Notes: generated from the sequence alone by a model not told the origin. A stretch of DNA of 64,000 bases from Maricaulis parjimensis (GCF_016817355.1 NZ_JADOTT010000003.1:342753-406752), one strand, 5' to 3'; shown: positions 8,764-18,303, counted from the first letter of the stretch. Numbers and translations: made by a program.

Positions 8764-9716
8764 TCATGCGTTTTACAGTTTCCGCCTCTCTGGCCCTTGC
8801 CCTCACGGCTGCGGCCTGTGCCCGCGAAGCCGGGACCGACACCGAAGCCGAAGCGGCCGCTGCGGCTGCAACAGCCCAGACCCAGACCGAAACCGCCGCG
8901 GCGGCACCGGCCTGGAACCTGCCGGATGAAGCCTGGCGTACGGTCGACCAGGACCGGCTCATGTATGTCGAGACGGATCATGGCCGTGTCATCATTGAGC
9001 TCGCCCCGGAATTCGCCCCCAACCATGTGGCGCGCATGCGCGAACTGGTGGGAGAGCGTTTTTATGACTTTCTGGTCTTCCACCGCGTGATCGAGGGCTT
9101 CATGGCCCAGGCCGGAGGCTCGCGCGCCAATCCCGGACATGCCACGGACAAGGAACCGATGGCCGCCGAATTCACGCTGCGCCGCATTCCGACCGATCTG
9201 CCGATGAGCGAGCTGCAGGACCGCCTGGTCAATCCGGGCCTCAGCCTGATGGGTCAGGCCGGCTATTGGCAGGGCTTCCCGGCTGGTACGCAACCGTCCG
9301 CCCAGTCCTTCATCTCCATGGATGGCGCGGTGGAAAGCTGGCTCCTGCACTGCCGTGGCGCTGCGGCCATGGCACGGACCAATGACCCCAATTCCGCGCG
9401 CAGCCAATGGTATATCACCACCGGTAATGCCGAGCATCTCAACGCTACCTACACGGTGTGGGGCCGTGTCCGCATGGGCATGGACGCCGTTGACCAGATT
9501 GCCGTCGGCACCGCGATGGAAGACCCTGATTTTCGCCCGGACGTGATCCGCTCCATCCGCATCGGCAGTGAGCTGCCGGCCGAGGAACAGGTCGCCATCC
9601 AGGTGGCGGACACCGACAGCGAGGCCTTCGCGGCCTATCTCGACAGCTTGCGCGATGAAGCGGGTGCACTGCCCGACATCTGCGAAATTCCCGTGCCGAC
9701 CCGGATTGAGGAGTAA
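8760..9716 (+). CDS. Exported cyclophilin-type peptidyl-prolyl isomerase
   Basis: This 318-residue protein starts with a hydrophobic export signal and a cysteine in TAAAC that could be lipidated. An Ala/Glu/Thr-rich linker leads to a cyclophilin domain from about residue 65 (HGRVIIELAPEFAPNHVARM, FYDFLVFHRVIEGFMAQAGG). The domain is longer than average because of an insert around residues 135-190, and the C-terminal 60 residues lie outside it. It probably assists folding of envelope proteins. GTG 8760 sits 8 bases after AAGGAG and overlaps the coaD stop; ATG 8766 is the alternative. Confidence 0.85.
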   Translation: MIMRFTVSASLALALTAAACAREAGTDTEAEAAAAAATAQTQTETAAAAPAWNLPDEAWRTVDQDRLMYVETDHGRVIIELAPEFAPNHVARMRELVGERFYDFLVFHRVIEGFMAQAGGSRANPGHATDKEPMAAEFTLRRIPTDLPMSELQDRLVNPGLSLMGQAGYWQGFPAGTQPSAQSFISMDGAVESWLLHCRGAAAMARTNDPNSARSQWYITTGNAEHLNATYTVWGRVRMGMDAVDQIAVGTAMEDPDFRPDVIRSIRIGSELPAEEQVAIQVADTDSEAFAAYLDSLRDEAGALPDICEIPVPTRIEE

Positions 9717-9721
9717 GACCG

Positions 9722-10174
9722 ATGGCCGAAGAACAACTCGTATTCACCCTCGAAGGCGGCGACGTCACCATCAAGCTGCGTCCGGACCTGGCGCCGAAAC
9801 ATGTCGAGCAGATCACCAAACTGGTGAAAGAGGGCTTTTATGACGGCCTGACCTTCCACCGCGTCATTGACGGTTTCGTGGCCCAGGGCGGTTGCCCGAA
9901 CGGCACCGGCATGGGTGGTTCCGGCACGAATATCCCGGCCGAATTCAATGCCGAGCCGCATGTCCGCGGCACCATGTCCATGGCCCGTGCGGCGGATCCG
10001 GACAGCGCCTCCAGCCAGTTCTTCATCTGTCTGGATGACGTGCCCTATCTGAACAATCAGTACACGGTCTGGGGCGAAGTCATCTCCGGCATGGAACATG
10101 TCGATGCCCTGCCGAAAGGCGAGCCGCCGGCCAATCCGGGCAAGATCGTCAAGGCTTCGATCGTCGAAGCCTGA
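9722..10174 (+). CDS. Cytoplasmic cyclophilin-type peptidyl-prolyl isomerase
   Basis: This is a compact 150-residue cyclophilin without a signal peptide. It has the conserved catalytic blocks FHRVIDGFVAQGG (with the active-site Arg), a GSGTNIPAEFN equivalent, and SMARAADPDSASSQFFI. It isomerises Xaa-Pro bonds in the cytoplasm. It lies 5 bases after the exported cyclophilin, so the pair serves two compartments from one operon. A strong terminator follows. Confidence 0.92.
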   Translation: MAEEQLVFTLEGGDVTIKLRPDLAPKHVEQITKLVKEGFYDGLTFHRVIDGFVAQGGCPNGTGMGGSGTNIPAEFNAEPHVRGTMSMARAADPDSASSQFFICLDDVPYLNNQYTVWGEVISGMEHVDALPKGEPPANPGKIVKASIVEA

Positions 10175-10196
10175 TTGGTCCGATCCCGACCCTGAC

Positions 10197-10231
10197 AAAA
10201 GCCGCGAGGACCTCCGTCTTCGCGGCTTTTT
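10197..10231 (+). terminator. Rho-independent terminator after the gyrA-coaD-cyclophilin operon
   Basis: AAAAGCCGCGA pairs with TCGCGGCTTTT around a loop of about 12 bases and ends in a run of five Ts. It lies 22 bases after the cyclophilin stop. Confidence 0.85.
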
Positions 10232-10299
10232 CACATCCGGATTCACCGGGGATTCAAGCCTTCCTGCCAGGGTGGACGCCTGTTGATCGAGGAAGCGTC

Positions 10300-10734
10300 A
10301 TGGCGCGTCTTGCCGGCCTTTATGTCGGTCTGGAACACACCCGCTCCTGCCTGCCGCCCTTCCGGCGCTACACGGTGCGGGTCGGGGGCGAGGAAGCCCG
10401 GGATGTTTTCCTGCCCGAAAGCCTTGCGGTCCAAATCGAGGCATTGCCCATGGGGCAGAGTGTCAGTTTTGGCCGGGGCTGGCTTGGCGCTTGTCCCATC
10501 CTGCTGAGCGCAGAGGTCGGCGGCCGGACCGTGAGGGCTAGTCTGCGGGATTTTGCCTGGGCGAGCTTTTTCGTTGTTCCGGTGATCATTCTGGCACTGA
10601 TCGCGCTCATGATCCCGGCGCTGCAGCTCGACCCGTCTGCTGTGGGGCCGCAAGTGACGACGCAGCTCTTGCTGCCCGGATGGGGCGCGTTCCAGATCCT
10701 CGCCAATATACGGGCCTGGCTCCTCCCGGGCTGA
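10300..10734 (+). CDS. Small membrane protein of unknown function
   Basis: This 144-residue protein has a soluble basic N-terminal half and a strong hydrophobic helix at about residues 88-107 (FFVVPVIILALIALMIPAL), with a second weaker one near residues 123-142. GAGGAA precedes the ATG. It is convergent with the glycosyltransferase-like gene, three bases apart. I do not recognise the family. Confidence 0.6.
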   Translation: MARLAGLYVGLEHTRSCLPPFRRYTVRVGGEEARDVFLPESLAVQIEALPMGQSVSFGRGWLGACPILLSAEVGGRTVRASLRDFAWASFFVVPVIILALIALMIPALQLDPSAVGPQVTTQLLLPGWGAFQILANIRAWLLPG

Positions 10735-10737
10735 GGC

Positions 10738-11583
10738 TCAGCCTGCCCGCAAAAGGGGGCGGATTGATGCCGGCCCGTCTGCCGCTTCCTGCCGGCCCAC
10801 CAGGATCGTATCGACCTTTGCCCATGCATCCCGGTCGCGGATCAAATCTCTGGCAAACTCCCGCATGACCCGGGTCGCTTCGGCCCGTTCTTGCGCGCCT
10901 GCACGCCATTGGCGATGCGTGCTTTCCGGGTAATACCGTTTGGTGAGCACACCGCGCGGTGCGTGGACAAAGCGGCCGATCATCGCCAGAGCGAACAGCC
11001 AGGCGCGTTCGGAATGCTCCAGTCGGGGCGTTTCGCGCATATAGACCTGGTTTTGCTGCACCACATGCGTGCGCACCAATCCCTTGAAAGCGCCGCCGAA
11101 ACGGCCGGTCCAGAACAGGTCGGCGGCCGTCTCCGCGGACCAGGGCGCCCGATCAGAGGTGTCTTCAACGTCATGGATCTGGTCCCGCTCGGGCAGGCGG
11201 TGACCGTCAAGGCTGATGGCGTGCACCGGCCCGTAGCACAAGACCGCGTCAGGGCAGGCCCGCAGCCGCGCGCGCATGGCCAGGAATGATGACAGGCTGA
11301 CACTGTCATCATGCGGCACGATGCGGAAAAATTCCGTGCGCACAGCCCGCATCAACCGGTTGGAATTGGACACCCAATTGCCGTCTTCGCGCGCGTCCAG
11401 GGCGGTGAAAGTGTCGAGATGGCCATAGCGGTCCCGCAACCGGGCCACGCAATCATCCTCGCCTTGCTGATCCGAGACGATCACCTGTCCGCCCTGCGGC
11501 AGGACACAGTCGATATTTTCGCAGATCACATCGAAGAAGCGGCTGGACTGGTAGAGCGGGATCAGAAGGCTGGTATCGCGCAT
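10738..11583 (-). CDS. Glycosyltransferase family 2-like protein
   Basis: This is a 281-residue protein. Its N-terminus (SLLIPLYQSSRFFDVICENID) and the later HDDSVS motif match the nucleotide-sugar half of GT-A family 2 proteins, with the acidic pair in the usual place of the DxD metal site. The C-terminal half is less conserved and has no membrane helix. The acceptor and sugar cannot be told. The start ATG has only a weak ribosome-binding site. No other glycan genes are adjacent. Confidence 0.6.
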   Translation of the reverse strand: MRDTSLLIPLYQSSRFFDVICENIDCVLPQGGQVIVSDQQGEDDCVARLRDRYGHLDTFTALDAREDGNWVSNSNRLMRAVRTEFFRIVPHDDSVSLSSFLAMRARLRACPDAVLCYGPVHAISLDGHRLPERDQIHDVEDTSDRAPWSAETAADLFWTGRFGGAFKGLVRTHVVQQNQVYMRETPRLEHSERAWLFALAMIGRFVHAPRGVLTKRYYPESTHRQWRAGAQERAEATRVMREFARDLIRDRDAWAKVDTILVGRQEAADGPASIRPLLRAG

Positions 11584-11645
11584 GTCAGGTCCGGAAATTC
11601 AAACGCCGCGTATCAGAAGCTGGAAACAGCAGCTAAGCGCAGGGG

Positions 11646-12641
11646 CTAGTCTGTGTCGAGCAGGCGCAGCGTCGCGATCACCGGGCGATGGTCGGATCCG
11701 GTGTCCGGCCCCGTGGTGACATGCACACTCGCCCAGTGATCACTCGCATAGACATGATCAATCCCGATCAGCATCGGATCTGCCGGCGCTGGCCTCCAGC
11801 CTGCCGCTTCAAACCGCGAATAGGCAGGATAGGTGGCCAGGCCGATTGTGCGCCGTTCCAGCCCGAAAGCCGCGTCCATGCGCGCCAGCGAGCGTGACGG
11901 CGCGGCGGCATTGAAATCGCCCATGAGGACAACCGGCTCATCCGACCATTCCTCCAGGGCACCGGCCAGGCCATTGCGCTGGCAGGCCTGGGTGTCGCCG
12001 GGAACCGGCCATGTCAGATGGGTGGAAATGAAAACGGCCTCCCGGCCGTTGGGCAGGCGGACGCGCGCCCAGACACCGGGCGGGATTTCCCACTCGCAGG
12101 GAATGGCGGTCGCCCAGTCCGCCGGTTCAGGCGCTTTCAGACAGCCGGAGTCGAGAATTTCAAAACGGCTCAACAGCCGGTTCGAGCGGCAGCGCGCCGC
12201 ATAGGCATACTGGTCCGCCAGGGCCTGACCGGTGAGGGCCGAGTTCGCATTCGCCTCTTGCAGCGCCATGATGTCGGGATTGATTTCAGAAAGCCGGGCC
12301 AGCGTCCGGTGAGGCGCGATATTGGCGATCCACATATTGTGGGTCAGGACGGTGACATCCTCGCCGGGACGCAGGGTCTCGACATCGGCCCGGTTCATCC
12401 TTGCCAGGGTCTCCGGCACGCCGGGCGCAATGATTGCGGCCAGGAAGACCGGCTGGACCCATTTCGCCCACGCCAGGCGATTGGGCCAGACCAGGACCAG
12501 GCACAGCGTCCCGACCCAGACCCACACCACCCAGAGCTGGCGGAAGACGTCCAGCCAGGGTGACAGGCCTGCCAGCCACAGGATTGCAGCCAGTCCGGCG
12601 CAGCCGGTGAGGGCGGCAAGGGCAATAAGGGGATGACGCAC
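11646..12641 (-). CDS. Membrane-anchored endonuclease/exonuclease/phosphatase-fold protein
   Basis: This 331-residue protein has three N-terminal hydrophobic segments (about residues 5-25, 34-52 and 62-76) followed by an EEP domain: THNMW, ALQEAN (metal Glu), STHLTWP (His), GDFNAAAPS (Asp/Asn) and a terminal GSDHRPV. Membrane topology would put the catalytic domain in the periplasm. It is a different subfamily from the 428-residue cytoplasmic EEP at 551-1837. The start is GTG at 12641. It is divergent from queA. Confidence 0.8.
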   Translation of the reverse strand: MRHPLIALAALTGCAGLAAILWLAGLSPWLDVFRQLWVVWVWVGTLCLVLVWPNRLAWAKWVQPVFLAAIIAPGVPETLARMNRADVETLRPGEDVTVLTHNMWIANIAPHRTLARLSEINPDIMALQEANANSALTGQALADQYAYAARCRSNRLLSRFEILDSGCLKAPEPADWATAIPCEWEIPPGVWARVRLPNGREAVFISTHLTWPVPGDTQACQRNGLAGALEEWSDEPVVLMGDFNAAAPSRSLARMDAAFGLERRTIGLATYPAYSRFEAAGWRPAPADPMLIGIDHVYASDHWASVHVTTGPDTGSDHRPVIATLRLLDTD

Positions 12642-12727
12642 GAAGAGGGGACCTGCTGCTAGAAACTTGACCCTGACTACACAGCAATGATTGCGAATGG
12701 GTGTGGCGAAAGCTAGACCCCTGCGCC

Positions 12728-13786
12728 ATGCGCGTTTCCGATTTTGATTTCGAGCTCCCCGAGGAGCGAATTGCCCTGCGGCCGGCCCGTCCGCGGGATG
12801 CAGCGCGACTGCTGCACGTGAATGCCAGTGGCGAGCTGGCAGATCGAGGCGTACGTGATTTGCCGTCCATCCTGCAGCCCGGCGACCTCATGGTCTTCAA
12901 TGACACGCGGGTGATCCCGGCCGCACTCAACGGCACACGTCCGGCGCGCGCCGTGGGCGGGGGCGGGGATGTTGCGGTCGAGGTCAATCTGCACAAGCGC
13001 GTGGATGCCTCCACCTGGCGCGCCTTCGTTCGGCCCGCCAAGCGCCTGCGCGTCGGCGATGTGATCCATTTCGGCGAGCTGGAAGCACAGATCACCGGCA
13101 AGTCGGAAGGCGGCGATACGCGCCTCCGCTTCAACCGGACGGGCGCGGCCCTGGACGAAGCGATTGCCGCCACCGGCGTGCCGCCCCTGCCGCCCTATAT
13201 CGCCCGCAAGCGCGGCGTCGATGAGCAGGACAATGAAGACTACCAGACTCTGTTCGCGCGCGAGGATGGCTCCGTCGCAGCGCCGACGGCCGGTCTGCAC
13301 TTCACCGAAGGCCTTCTGGCCGCGCTGAAGGATCGCGGTGTCGAATTCGCTCATGTCACCCTGCATGTCGGCGCGGGCACTTTCCTGCCCGTGAAGGCCG
13401 ATGACACGGATGATCACCGTATGCATGCGGAATGGTGCACCGTGTCTGCTGAAGCGGCGCGCGCCATCAATGCGGCCAAGGCTGAAGGCCGCCGCGTCAT
13501 TCCGGTCGGCACCACGGCCCTGCGGACGATTGAAAGCCTGGCCTCCGCACCGGGTGTGATCGAAGCCGGCAGCCGCGACACCGATATTTTCATCACGCCG
13601 GGCAGCGAGTTTGCGATCACCGACGCGCTGATGACGAATTTCCACCTGCCACGTTCCACCCTTTTCATGCTGGTCAGCGCCCTGTCGGGCCTTGATGTCA
13701 TGAAGAAGGCCTATGCCCACGCCATCCGTTCGGAATACCGTTTCTACTCCTATGGCGATGCCTGCCTGCTGGAGCGGAGCGCATGA
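12728..13786 (+). CDS. queA: S-adenosylmethionine:tRNA ribosyltransferase-isomerase
   Basis: This 352-residue enzyme transfers and isomerises the ribosyl part of SAM onto 7-aminomethyl-7-deazaguanine in tRNA, forming epoxyqueuosine. Family blocks are [16 protein letters not shown] at the N-terminus, [33 protein letters not shown] and [15 protein letters not shown]. The start at 12728 gives this standard N-terminus. The stop overlaps the tgt start (ATGA), so the two queuosine genes are coupled. Confidence 0.95.
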   Translation: MRVSDFDFELPEERIALRPARPRDAARLLHVNASGELADRGVRDLPSILQPGDLMVFNDTRVIPAALNGTRPARAVGGGGDVAVEVNLHKRVDASTWRAFVRPAKRLRVGDVIHFGELEAQITGKSEGGDTRLRFNRTGAALDEAIAATGVPPLPPYIARKRGVDEQDNEDYQTLFAREDGSVAAPTAGLHFTEGLLAALKDRGVEFAHVTLHVGAGTFLPVKADDTDDHRMHAEWCTVSAEAARAINAAKAEGRRVIPVGTTALRTIESLASAPGVIEAGSRDTDIFITPGSEFAITDALMTNFHLPRSTLFMLVSALSGLDVMKKAYAHAIRSEYRFYSYGDACLLERSA

Positions 13787-14925
13787 CGACTTTCCCGTAC
13801 GAGATCCACGCCACCGATGGCGCCGCCCGCACCGGTGTCCTGAAGACGCCGCGTGGCGAGATCCGTACGCCGGCCTTCATGCCGGTCGGCACGGCCGGCA
13901 CGGTCAAGGCGCTCTATATGGATCAGGTGAAGGGAACCGGGGCGGATATCATCCTGGGCAATACTTATCACCTCATGCTGCGCCCGGGCGCAGAACGGGT
14001 GAAGCGGCTGGGTGGTCTCCACAAATTCTCCACCTGGCAGGGCCCCATCCTCACCGATAGTGGCGGTTTCCAGGTCTGGTCGCTGTCCAAGCTTCGCAAG
14101 ATGACCGAGGAGGGGGTGAAGTTCCGCTCCCATATCGACGGGTCCGAACACAATCTCACGCCGGAACGTTCCATCGAGATCCAGGCCGACCTGCTGGGCG
14201 CCGACATCTCCATGCAGCTGGACGAGTGCACGCCTTTTGGCTGTTCGGAAAAGGAAGCCCGCCAGTCGATGGAGCTCTCCATCCGCTGGGGTCAGCGCTC
14301 CAAGGCGGCTTTCGGAACGCGCGACAGCCAGGCCCTGTTCGGCATCGTCCAAGGCTCCGTCTTCGAGAGCCTTCGCCGGGAAAGCGCCGAGAAACTGATC
14401 GAGACCGGCTATGACGGCTATGCCATCGGCGGTCTGGCCGTGGGTGAGGGGTTCGAGGTGATGTGTGAGGTGCTCGACTTCACGACGCCGCATCTGCCGG
14501 CCGAGCGTCCGCGCTATCTCATGGGGGTTGGCAAGCCGATCGATCTGGTCGAGGCGGTGGCCCGCGGTGTCGACATGTTCGACTGTGTCCTGCCGACCCG
14601 TTCCGGGCGTCATGGCCAGGCCTGGTCCGATTATGGCCCGATCAATATCAAGCGCGCCGAGTTTGCCGAGGATGAAAGCCCGCTCAATCCGGATATCGAT
14701 TGCCCGGCCAGCCGGGATTATTCCCGCGCCTATCTGCACCATCTCTTCCGCGCCGGGGAATATCTCTCGGCCATGCTTCTCTCCTGGCACAATATCGCCT
14801 ATTTCGAAGACCTGACCGCCCGAATGCGCGCCGCCATCGCGGCCGGCGAGTTCGAGACCTTCCGGCGGGACTTCCGGGCGAAATGGGAACAAGGTCAGGC
14901 CGAAGCCGCGGACCGGGCGGGCTGA
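13783..14925 (+). CDS. tgt: tRNA-guanine transglycosylase with a degenerate zinc site
   Basis: This 380-residue enzyme exchanges the wobble guanine for preQ1 in tRNAs with GUN anticodons. [12 protein letters not shown] and [13 protein letters not shown] (catalytic Asp) are intact. The usual Cys-x-Cys-x2-Cys zinc ligands are not: the aligned segment reads I305-D-C307-P-A-S310, so only the middle cysteine and His336 remain. The following YSRAYLHHL block is conserved, so the alignment is secure. The zinc is structural in studied homologues, so the protein may fold without it. It is translationally coupled to queA. Confidence 0.93.
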   Translation: MTTFPYEIHATDGAARTGVLKTPRGEIRTPAFMPVGTAGTVKALYMDQVKGTGADIILGNTYHLMLRPGAERVKRLGGLHKFSTWQGPILTDSGGFQVWSLSKLRKMTEEGVKFRSHIDGSEHNLTPERSIEIQADLLGADISMQLDECTPFGCSEKEARQSMELSIRWGQRSKAAFGTRDSQALFGIVQGSVFESLRRESAEKLIETGYDGYAIGGLAVGEGFEVMCEVLDFTTPHLPAERPRYLMGVGKPIDLVEAVARGVDMFDCVLPTRSGRHGQAWSDYGPINIKRAEFAEDESPLNPDIDCPASRDYSRAYLHHLFRAGEYLSAMLLSWHNIAYFEDLTARMRAAIAAGEFETFRRDFRAKWEQGQAEAADRAG

Positions 14926-14927
14926 CC

Positions 14928-15455
14928 ATGTCCGTGACGCTCCGCCAGCTGGATCACACGCAGGTGCGGGCGGAACTCACCGATTTCGCCCACCTCCTCA
15001 CCGCCTGCGTTGAGGCCGGGGCCTCGATCGGCTTCATGGCGCCTTTCTCGAAGGATGAGGCCCAGGCTTTCTGGACCGGCATTGCCAACAAGGTCGAAGC
15101 CGGTGATCGCCTGATCTGGGTGGCGCAGGAGGAAGAGACAGGCCAGCTCCTCGGCACGGTCCAGCTCATCATCGGTCTGCCAGACAATCAGCCTCATCGC
15201 GGTGATGTCGCCAAACTCATGGTCTCGCCTTCGGCTCGGCGTCGGGGTGTTGCCCGTCAGCTGATGCTGGCTCTGGAAGAAGCGGCGAGGGCGCGCGGCC
15301 TGCGCACCCTGGTGCTCGACACCGTCACCGGATCCCCCGCCGACAGCCTCTACCGCCAGCTCGGCTGGATCGAGGTCGGCCCGGTGCCGGATTACGCGCT
15401 GTTTCCGGATGGCACGCCCTGCTCGACGACCTTCTTCTATCGGGCTCTGGTCTAG
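14928..15455 (+). CDS. GNAT-family N-acetyltransferase
   Basis: This 175-residue protein has the GNAT core. LGTVQLII is the central strand, AKLMVSPSARRRGVARQLM contains the R/Q-x2-G-x-G/A acetyl-CoA loop (RRRGVA), and LDTVTGSPADSLYRQLGW is the final motif. The substrate is unknown; relatives acetylate small amines or antibiotics. The ATG is 3 bases after the tgt stop, so it is probably co-transcribed. An upstream in-frame ATG lies inside tgt and was not used. Confidence 0.85.
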   Translation: MSVTLRQLDHTQVRAELTDFAHLLTACVEAGASIGFMAPFSKDEAQAFWTGIANKVEAGDRLIWVAQEEETGQLLGTVQLIIGLPDNQPHRGDVAKLMVSPSARRRGVARQLMLALEEAARARGLRTLVLDTVTGSPADSLYRQLGWIEVGPVPDYALFPDGTPCSTTFFYRALV

Positions 15456-15470
15456 CCGGAATAGCGGGTA

Positions 15471-15650
15471 AGCCCTCCTTCCCCTTGATGGGGAAGGTGG
15501 CCCGAAGGGCCGGAAGGGGTGAATCCCGCAGGGATCAGGTCGCCCGCGTAGTCACCCACTCCACCGCTTCACGGTCCTTCGTCACGTCGAACAGTCCCCC
15601 GGACTCTTCTTGGGCTCCTCTGCGCCCATCAAGGGCGAGGATGGGGGGTG
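15471..15650. repeat. 180-bp intergenic element with imperfect terminal inverted repeats
   Basis: The left end (CCCTCCTTCCCCTTGATGGG) is mirrored at the right end by CCCATCAAGGGCGAGGATGG, about 140 bp away. Small internal palindromes are present, for example GGCCCGAAGGGCC at 15499-15511 and ATCCCGCAGGGAT. No coding potential is evident. It looks like the non-coding, structure-forming repeats dispersed in alphaproteobacterial intergenic regions. Only one copy is in the window, so repetition is inferred. Confidence 0.55.
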
Positions 15651-15653
15651 ATT

Positions 15654-16262
15654 CTACTCCCCGCCGTCTTCCACCAAACCATAGGCTTCAAACGCGCGGC
15701 GCATCTGGGCCGGTGGGCAGCCGAAGCCGTCATAGAGACCACGCAGATAGGCGCGGCGGCGCTGGGCCAAGTCGCGTTGCTCGCGGGCTTCGCTTTCAAT
15801 CTGGCCGGCGCGGCCGATGAATCGGATGATCGGGCGAACCGGGTTCAAGCCGACAATGGAGGAGCGGTAGAGGCTGCGGGCGCCATCGGCCGCTGCATCA
15901 GGCGCCTGGGCAGCGATATGGGCGCTCTGGCCCATCCAGGTTTCATGATCGTGTTCACGTTCGTCGGCGAGGCGCTGCTCTTCCTCGACATCGGGACCCA
16001 GAACCACGGTCAGGCGGGCAATATCCCGCGCCACGGTGGAGCAACGCCGGTTCGAGCCGTCGCCGCCATAGGGGGTGGGCACGGTGTCATCACCTTCATC
16101 CACCATGATGGCACCAGGACGCTCACGCGGCAGGCCGATCGCATCCTCGACGGCCTCAGCGGTTTCGTCGCGCGCCATGCTGGCCGTGTTGCGTGTGGAC
16201 GAGCAGGCGGTCGCCATCAGGGCGGCCACACAGCATGCACAAATACTCAGATATCCCCTCAT
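15654..16262 (-). CDS. Lipoprotein of unknown function
   Basis: This 202-residue protein starts with a lipoprotein signal (CCVAALMATACSS, lipidated Cys near residue 20). The rest is charged and mostly helical, with RDIARLTVVLGPDVEEEQRLADERE and a C-terminal region rich in Arg, Ala and Glu that may form a coiled coil. The reading frame continues open back through the tRNA-Lys gene, but that extension is an antisense artefact; ATG 16262 gives the signal peptide. No family is recognised. Confidence 0.65.
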   Translation of the reverse strand: MRGYLSICACCVAALMATACSSTRNTASMARDETAEAVEDAIGLPRERPGAIMVDEGDDTVPTPYGGDGSNRRCSTVARDIARLTVVLGPDVEEEQRLADEREHDHETWMGQSAHIAAQAPDAAADGARSLYRSSIVGLNPVRPIIRFIGRAGQIESEAREQRDLAQRRRAYLRGLYDGFGCPPAQMRRAFEAYGLVEDGGE

Positions 16263-16379
16263 GACGTCATGCTTAATCCAAGCGCGCACTGAAATCTCAT
16301 CAAAAATGCTGAAATCGTATGGCAAAGCCACATTGACCCCCCGGAATCGCGCGTATAGGTTCCGCGCTCCTCGTGAGGG

Positions 16380-16455
16380 GAGCCTGTAGCTCAGTTGGTA
16401 GAGCAACTGACTTTTAATCAGTAGGTCCAGGGTTCGAATCCCTGCGGGCTCACCA
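16380..16455 (+). tRNA. tRNA-Lys (anticodon TTT)
   Basis: This 76-nt cloverleaf has acceptor stem GAGCCTG / CGGGCTC, a D-arm with AGCTCAGTTGGTAGAGC, anticodon stem ACTGA/TCAGT around CTTTTAA (anticodon TTT at 16413-16415), T-arm GGTTCGAATCC and an encoded CCA end. A terminator follows. Confidence 0.97.
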
Positions 16456-16463
16456 TCACTCTT

Positions 16464-16500
16464 CCCCTCGATGCCGGAACCGGATTGAGGGGCTTTCTTT
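16464..16500 (+). terminator. Terminator after tRNA-Lys
   Basis: CCCCTCGAT pairs with ATTGAGGGG (one G-T pair), with an inner CCGG/CCGG, followed by CTTTCTTT. It lies 9 bases after the CCA end. Confidence 0.7.
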
Positions 16501-16563
16501 CTGACACGCTTGACGCCCGGCAGATGCCGCCCCAGCCTCCTGATCAAAACGGGGAGGGGTGAC

Positions 16564-18282
16564 ATGCATATCCGGAATCTGGCCGTTGGGCTGTTGGGGC
16601 TTGTCCTGGCAGCGTGTTCAGGTGGTGAAGAAGCCGCGTTCGTACCGGTCGTCGCTGCCGACCTTGTTCGCCAGATACAACAGGGTGAGGTCGCCGGTTT
16701 CGAGACGGAAAGCGGAGCGGCGGCCTGGATGGCCGTGCCCTATGCCGCGCCGCCGGTTGGCGCCCTGCGCTGGCGGGCACCGCGGCCGGCGCTGGCCCGT
16801 CCCACGCGTCTTGATGCCCTCATGCCCGGCCCGGTCTGTCCCCAGATCACGAATACGCTCTCCACGGGTGGTGGCGCCGAGGTCGGTGATCTGATCGGTT
16901 CGGAAGACTGTCTGACGCTGGATATCTACGCACCCCGGGATGTGGGTCCCGATGAAGCCCTGCCGGTGATGATGTGGATCCACGGCGGCGCCAATGTCTG
17001 GGGAAGTTCCTCTGCCTATGACGGTTCCAGCCTGGCCAGCCAACAGGGTGTCATCATCGTCTCTGTCCAATACCGGCTGGGTCCGCTTGGCTTCCTGGCC
17101 CATCCCGCCTTGCGGGAGAATGCGGAACTGCCGGAGGATGCGGCGGCGAATTTCGCCTTGCTGGACCTGGTCGCGGCCTTGGTCTGGATCCAGGACAATA
17201 TCGGCGCCTTTGGCGGCGATGCCGGCCGGGTCACCGTGTTCGGGGAAAGCGCCGGTGCCTATAATATCGCCGGTCTGATGGCGATGCCGCAGGCCCGGGG
17301 CCTGTTCCATCGCGCCATAATGCAGAGCGGCGGCACCGCGTCGGTGCCGCTTGATATCGCAGAGCACGGCGGCGGTACGGATGCTGTGGCCGGTCTGGCG
17401 GGCGCTGCGGCCATGGCCGGACCGGATGCCGATGGCGCCGCCCTTCGGGCCGTTCCACTTGAAACCGTGTTTGCGCCTTTTCGCGACGCGGCGGGGGAAC
17501 TCACCTCGCTGCCCCGCATGATCGAGGATGGTGTCACCCTGCGCGAAGGCGGCATTCTGGCCGCTGCTGAAGATCCGGACGGGTTTGCGCCTGTGCCGCT
17601 GATCACGGGCACCAATCGTGACGAGATGAAGCTCTACATGGTGTTCGACCCTCAGCTGACCCGCCGTCTGGGCCCCTTGATCTGGCTGCGCGACCGGGAC
17701 GTCTATGAGGCGGCTGTCGAGTATCCCAGCCGCAACTGGCGCTATAATGCCGTTGATGGCTTGCTGAACCGGCTCGCTGCCCATGGCCGCAATGATCTCT
17801 GGTCCTACCGCTTCGATTGGGATGAGGGCGGCTCCGTCCTGATCACCGACACCGGTGCCTTGCTCGGCGCGTCCCATGCCATGGAAATCCCTTTCGTCTT
17901 CAATCATTTCGAATTGTTCGGCTCGTTTGACCGTGTCCTGTTCAATGGGCGCAATGAGGTCGAACGGATCGAGCTGGCTGATGCGATGGGGGCATATTGG
18001 GCGCATTTCGCTGCCCATGGCGTGCCCGGGGACGGGATCGGCATGGGACCGGAATGGCCGCAATGGACGGACACCGGCACGGCCCTGCGCTTTGATACGC
18101 GCGCCGATGGCGGGCCAGAGGTCTTTTCTCGGACCGAAAGCCTGTTAGGCATCGCATCAGACCTGGCTTCGGATGATCGCATCAATGCGGCGCAGCGTTG
18201 CCGGATTGCCCATCTGATGATCGCCGGGCAGCCTTCCCTTTCGGGCGTGTTCGATGATGTTCTCGATTGTCCGGCGGACTAG
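16564..18282 (+). CDS. Type-B carboxylesterase lipoprotein
   Basis: This 572-residue protein has a lipoprotein signal (LGLVLAACSGG). Its carboxylesterase/cholinesterase fold shows the oxyanion-hole WIHGGANVWGSS, the early EDCLTLDIYAP motif and the nucleophile elbow FGESAGAYN (Ser229). The acid and histidine of the triad are expected near ITGTNRDEMK and GASHAMEIPF. It probably hydrolyses carboxylic esters in the periplasm or at the outer membrane. ATG 16564 follows GGGGAGGGG. Single-gene unit, ending at the hairpin at 18304. Confidence 0.88.
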   Translation: MHIRNLAVGLLGLVLAACSGGEEAAFVPVVAADLVRQIQQGEVAGFETESGAAAWMAVPYAAPPVGALRWRAPRPALARPTRLDALMPGPVCPQITNTLSTGGGAEVGDLIGSEDCLTLDIYAPRDVGPDEALPVMMWIHGGANVWGSSSAYDGSSLASQQGVIIVSVQYRLGPLGFLAHPALRENAELPEDAAANFALLDLVAALVWIQDNIGAFGGDAGRVTVFGESAGAYNIAGLMAMPQARGLFHRAIMQSGGTASVPLDIAEHGGGTDAVAGLAGAAAMAGPDADGAALRAVPLETVFAPFRDAAGELTSLPRMIEDGVTLREGGILAAAEDPDGFAPVPLITGTNRDEMKLYMVFDPQLTRRLGPLIWLRDRDVYEAAVEYPSRNWRYNAVDGLLNRLAAHGRNDLWSYRFDWDEGGSVLITDTGALLGASHAMEIPFVFNHFELFGSFDRVLFNGRNEVERIELADAMGAYWAHFAAHGVPGDGIGMGPEWPQWTDTGTALRFDTRADGGPEVFSRTESLLGIASDLASDDRINAAQRCRIAHLMIAGQPSLSGVFDDVLDCPAD

Positions 18283-18303
18283 CCGGCTGCTGGCGTGACA
18301 ACA

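Noticed and set aside
16263..16565. N-terminal extension of the lipoprotein gene at 15654-16262
   Set aside because: It reads antisense through tRNA-Lys and would remove the signal peptide start.
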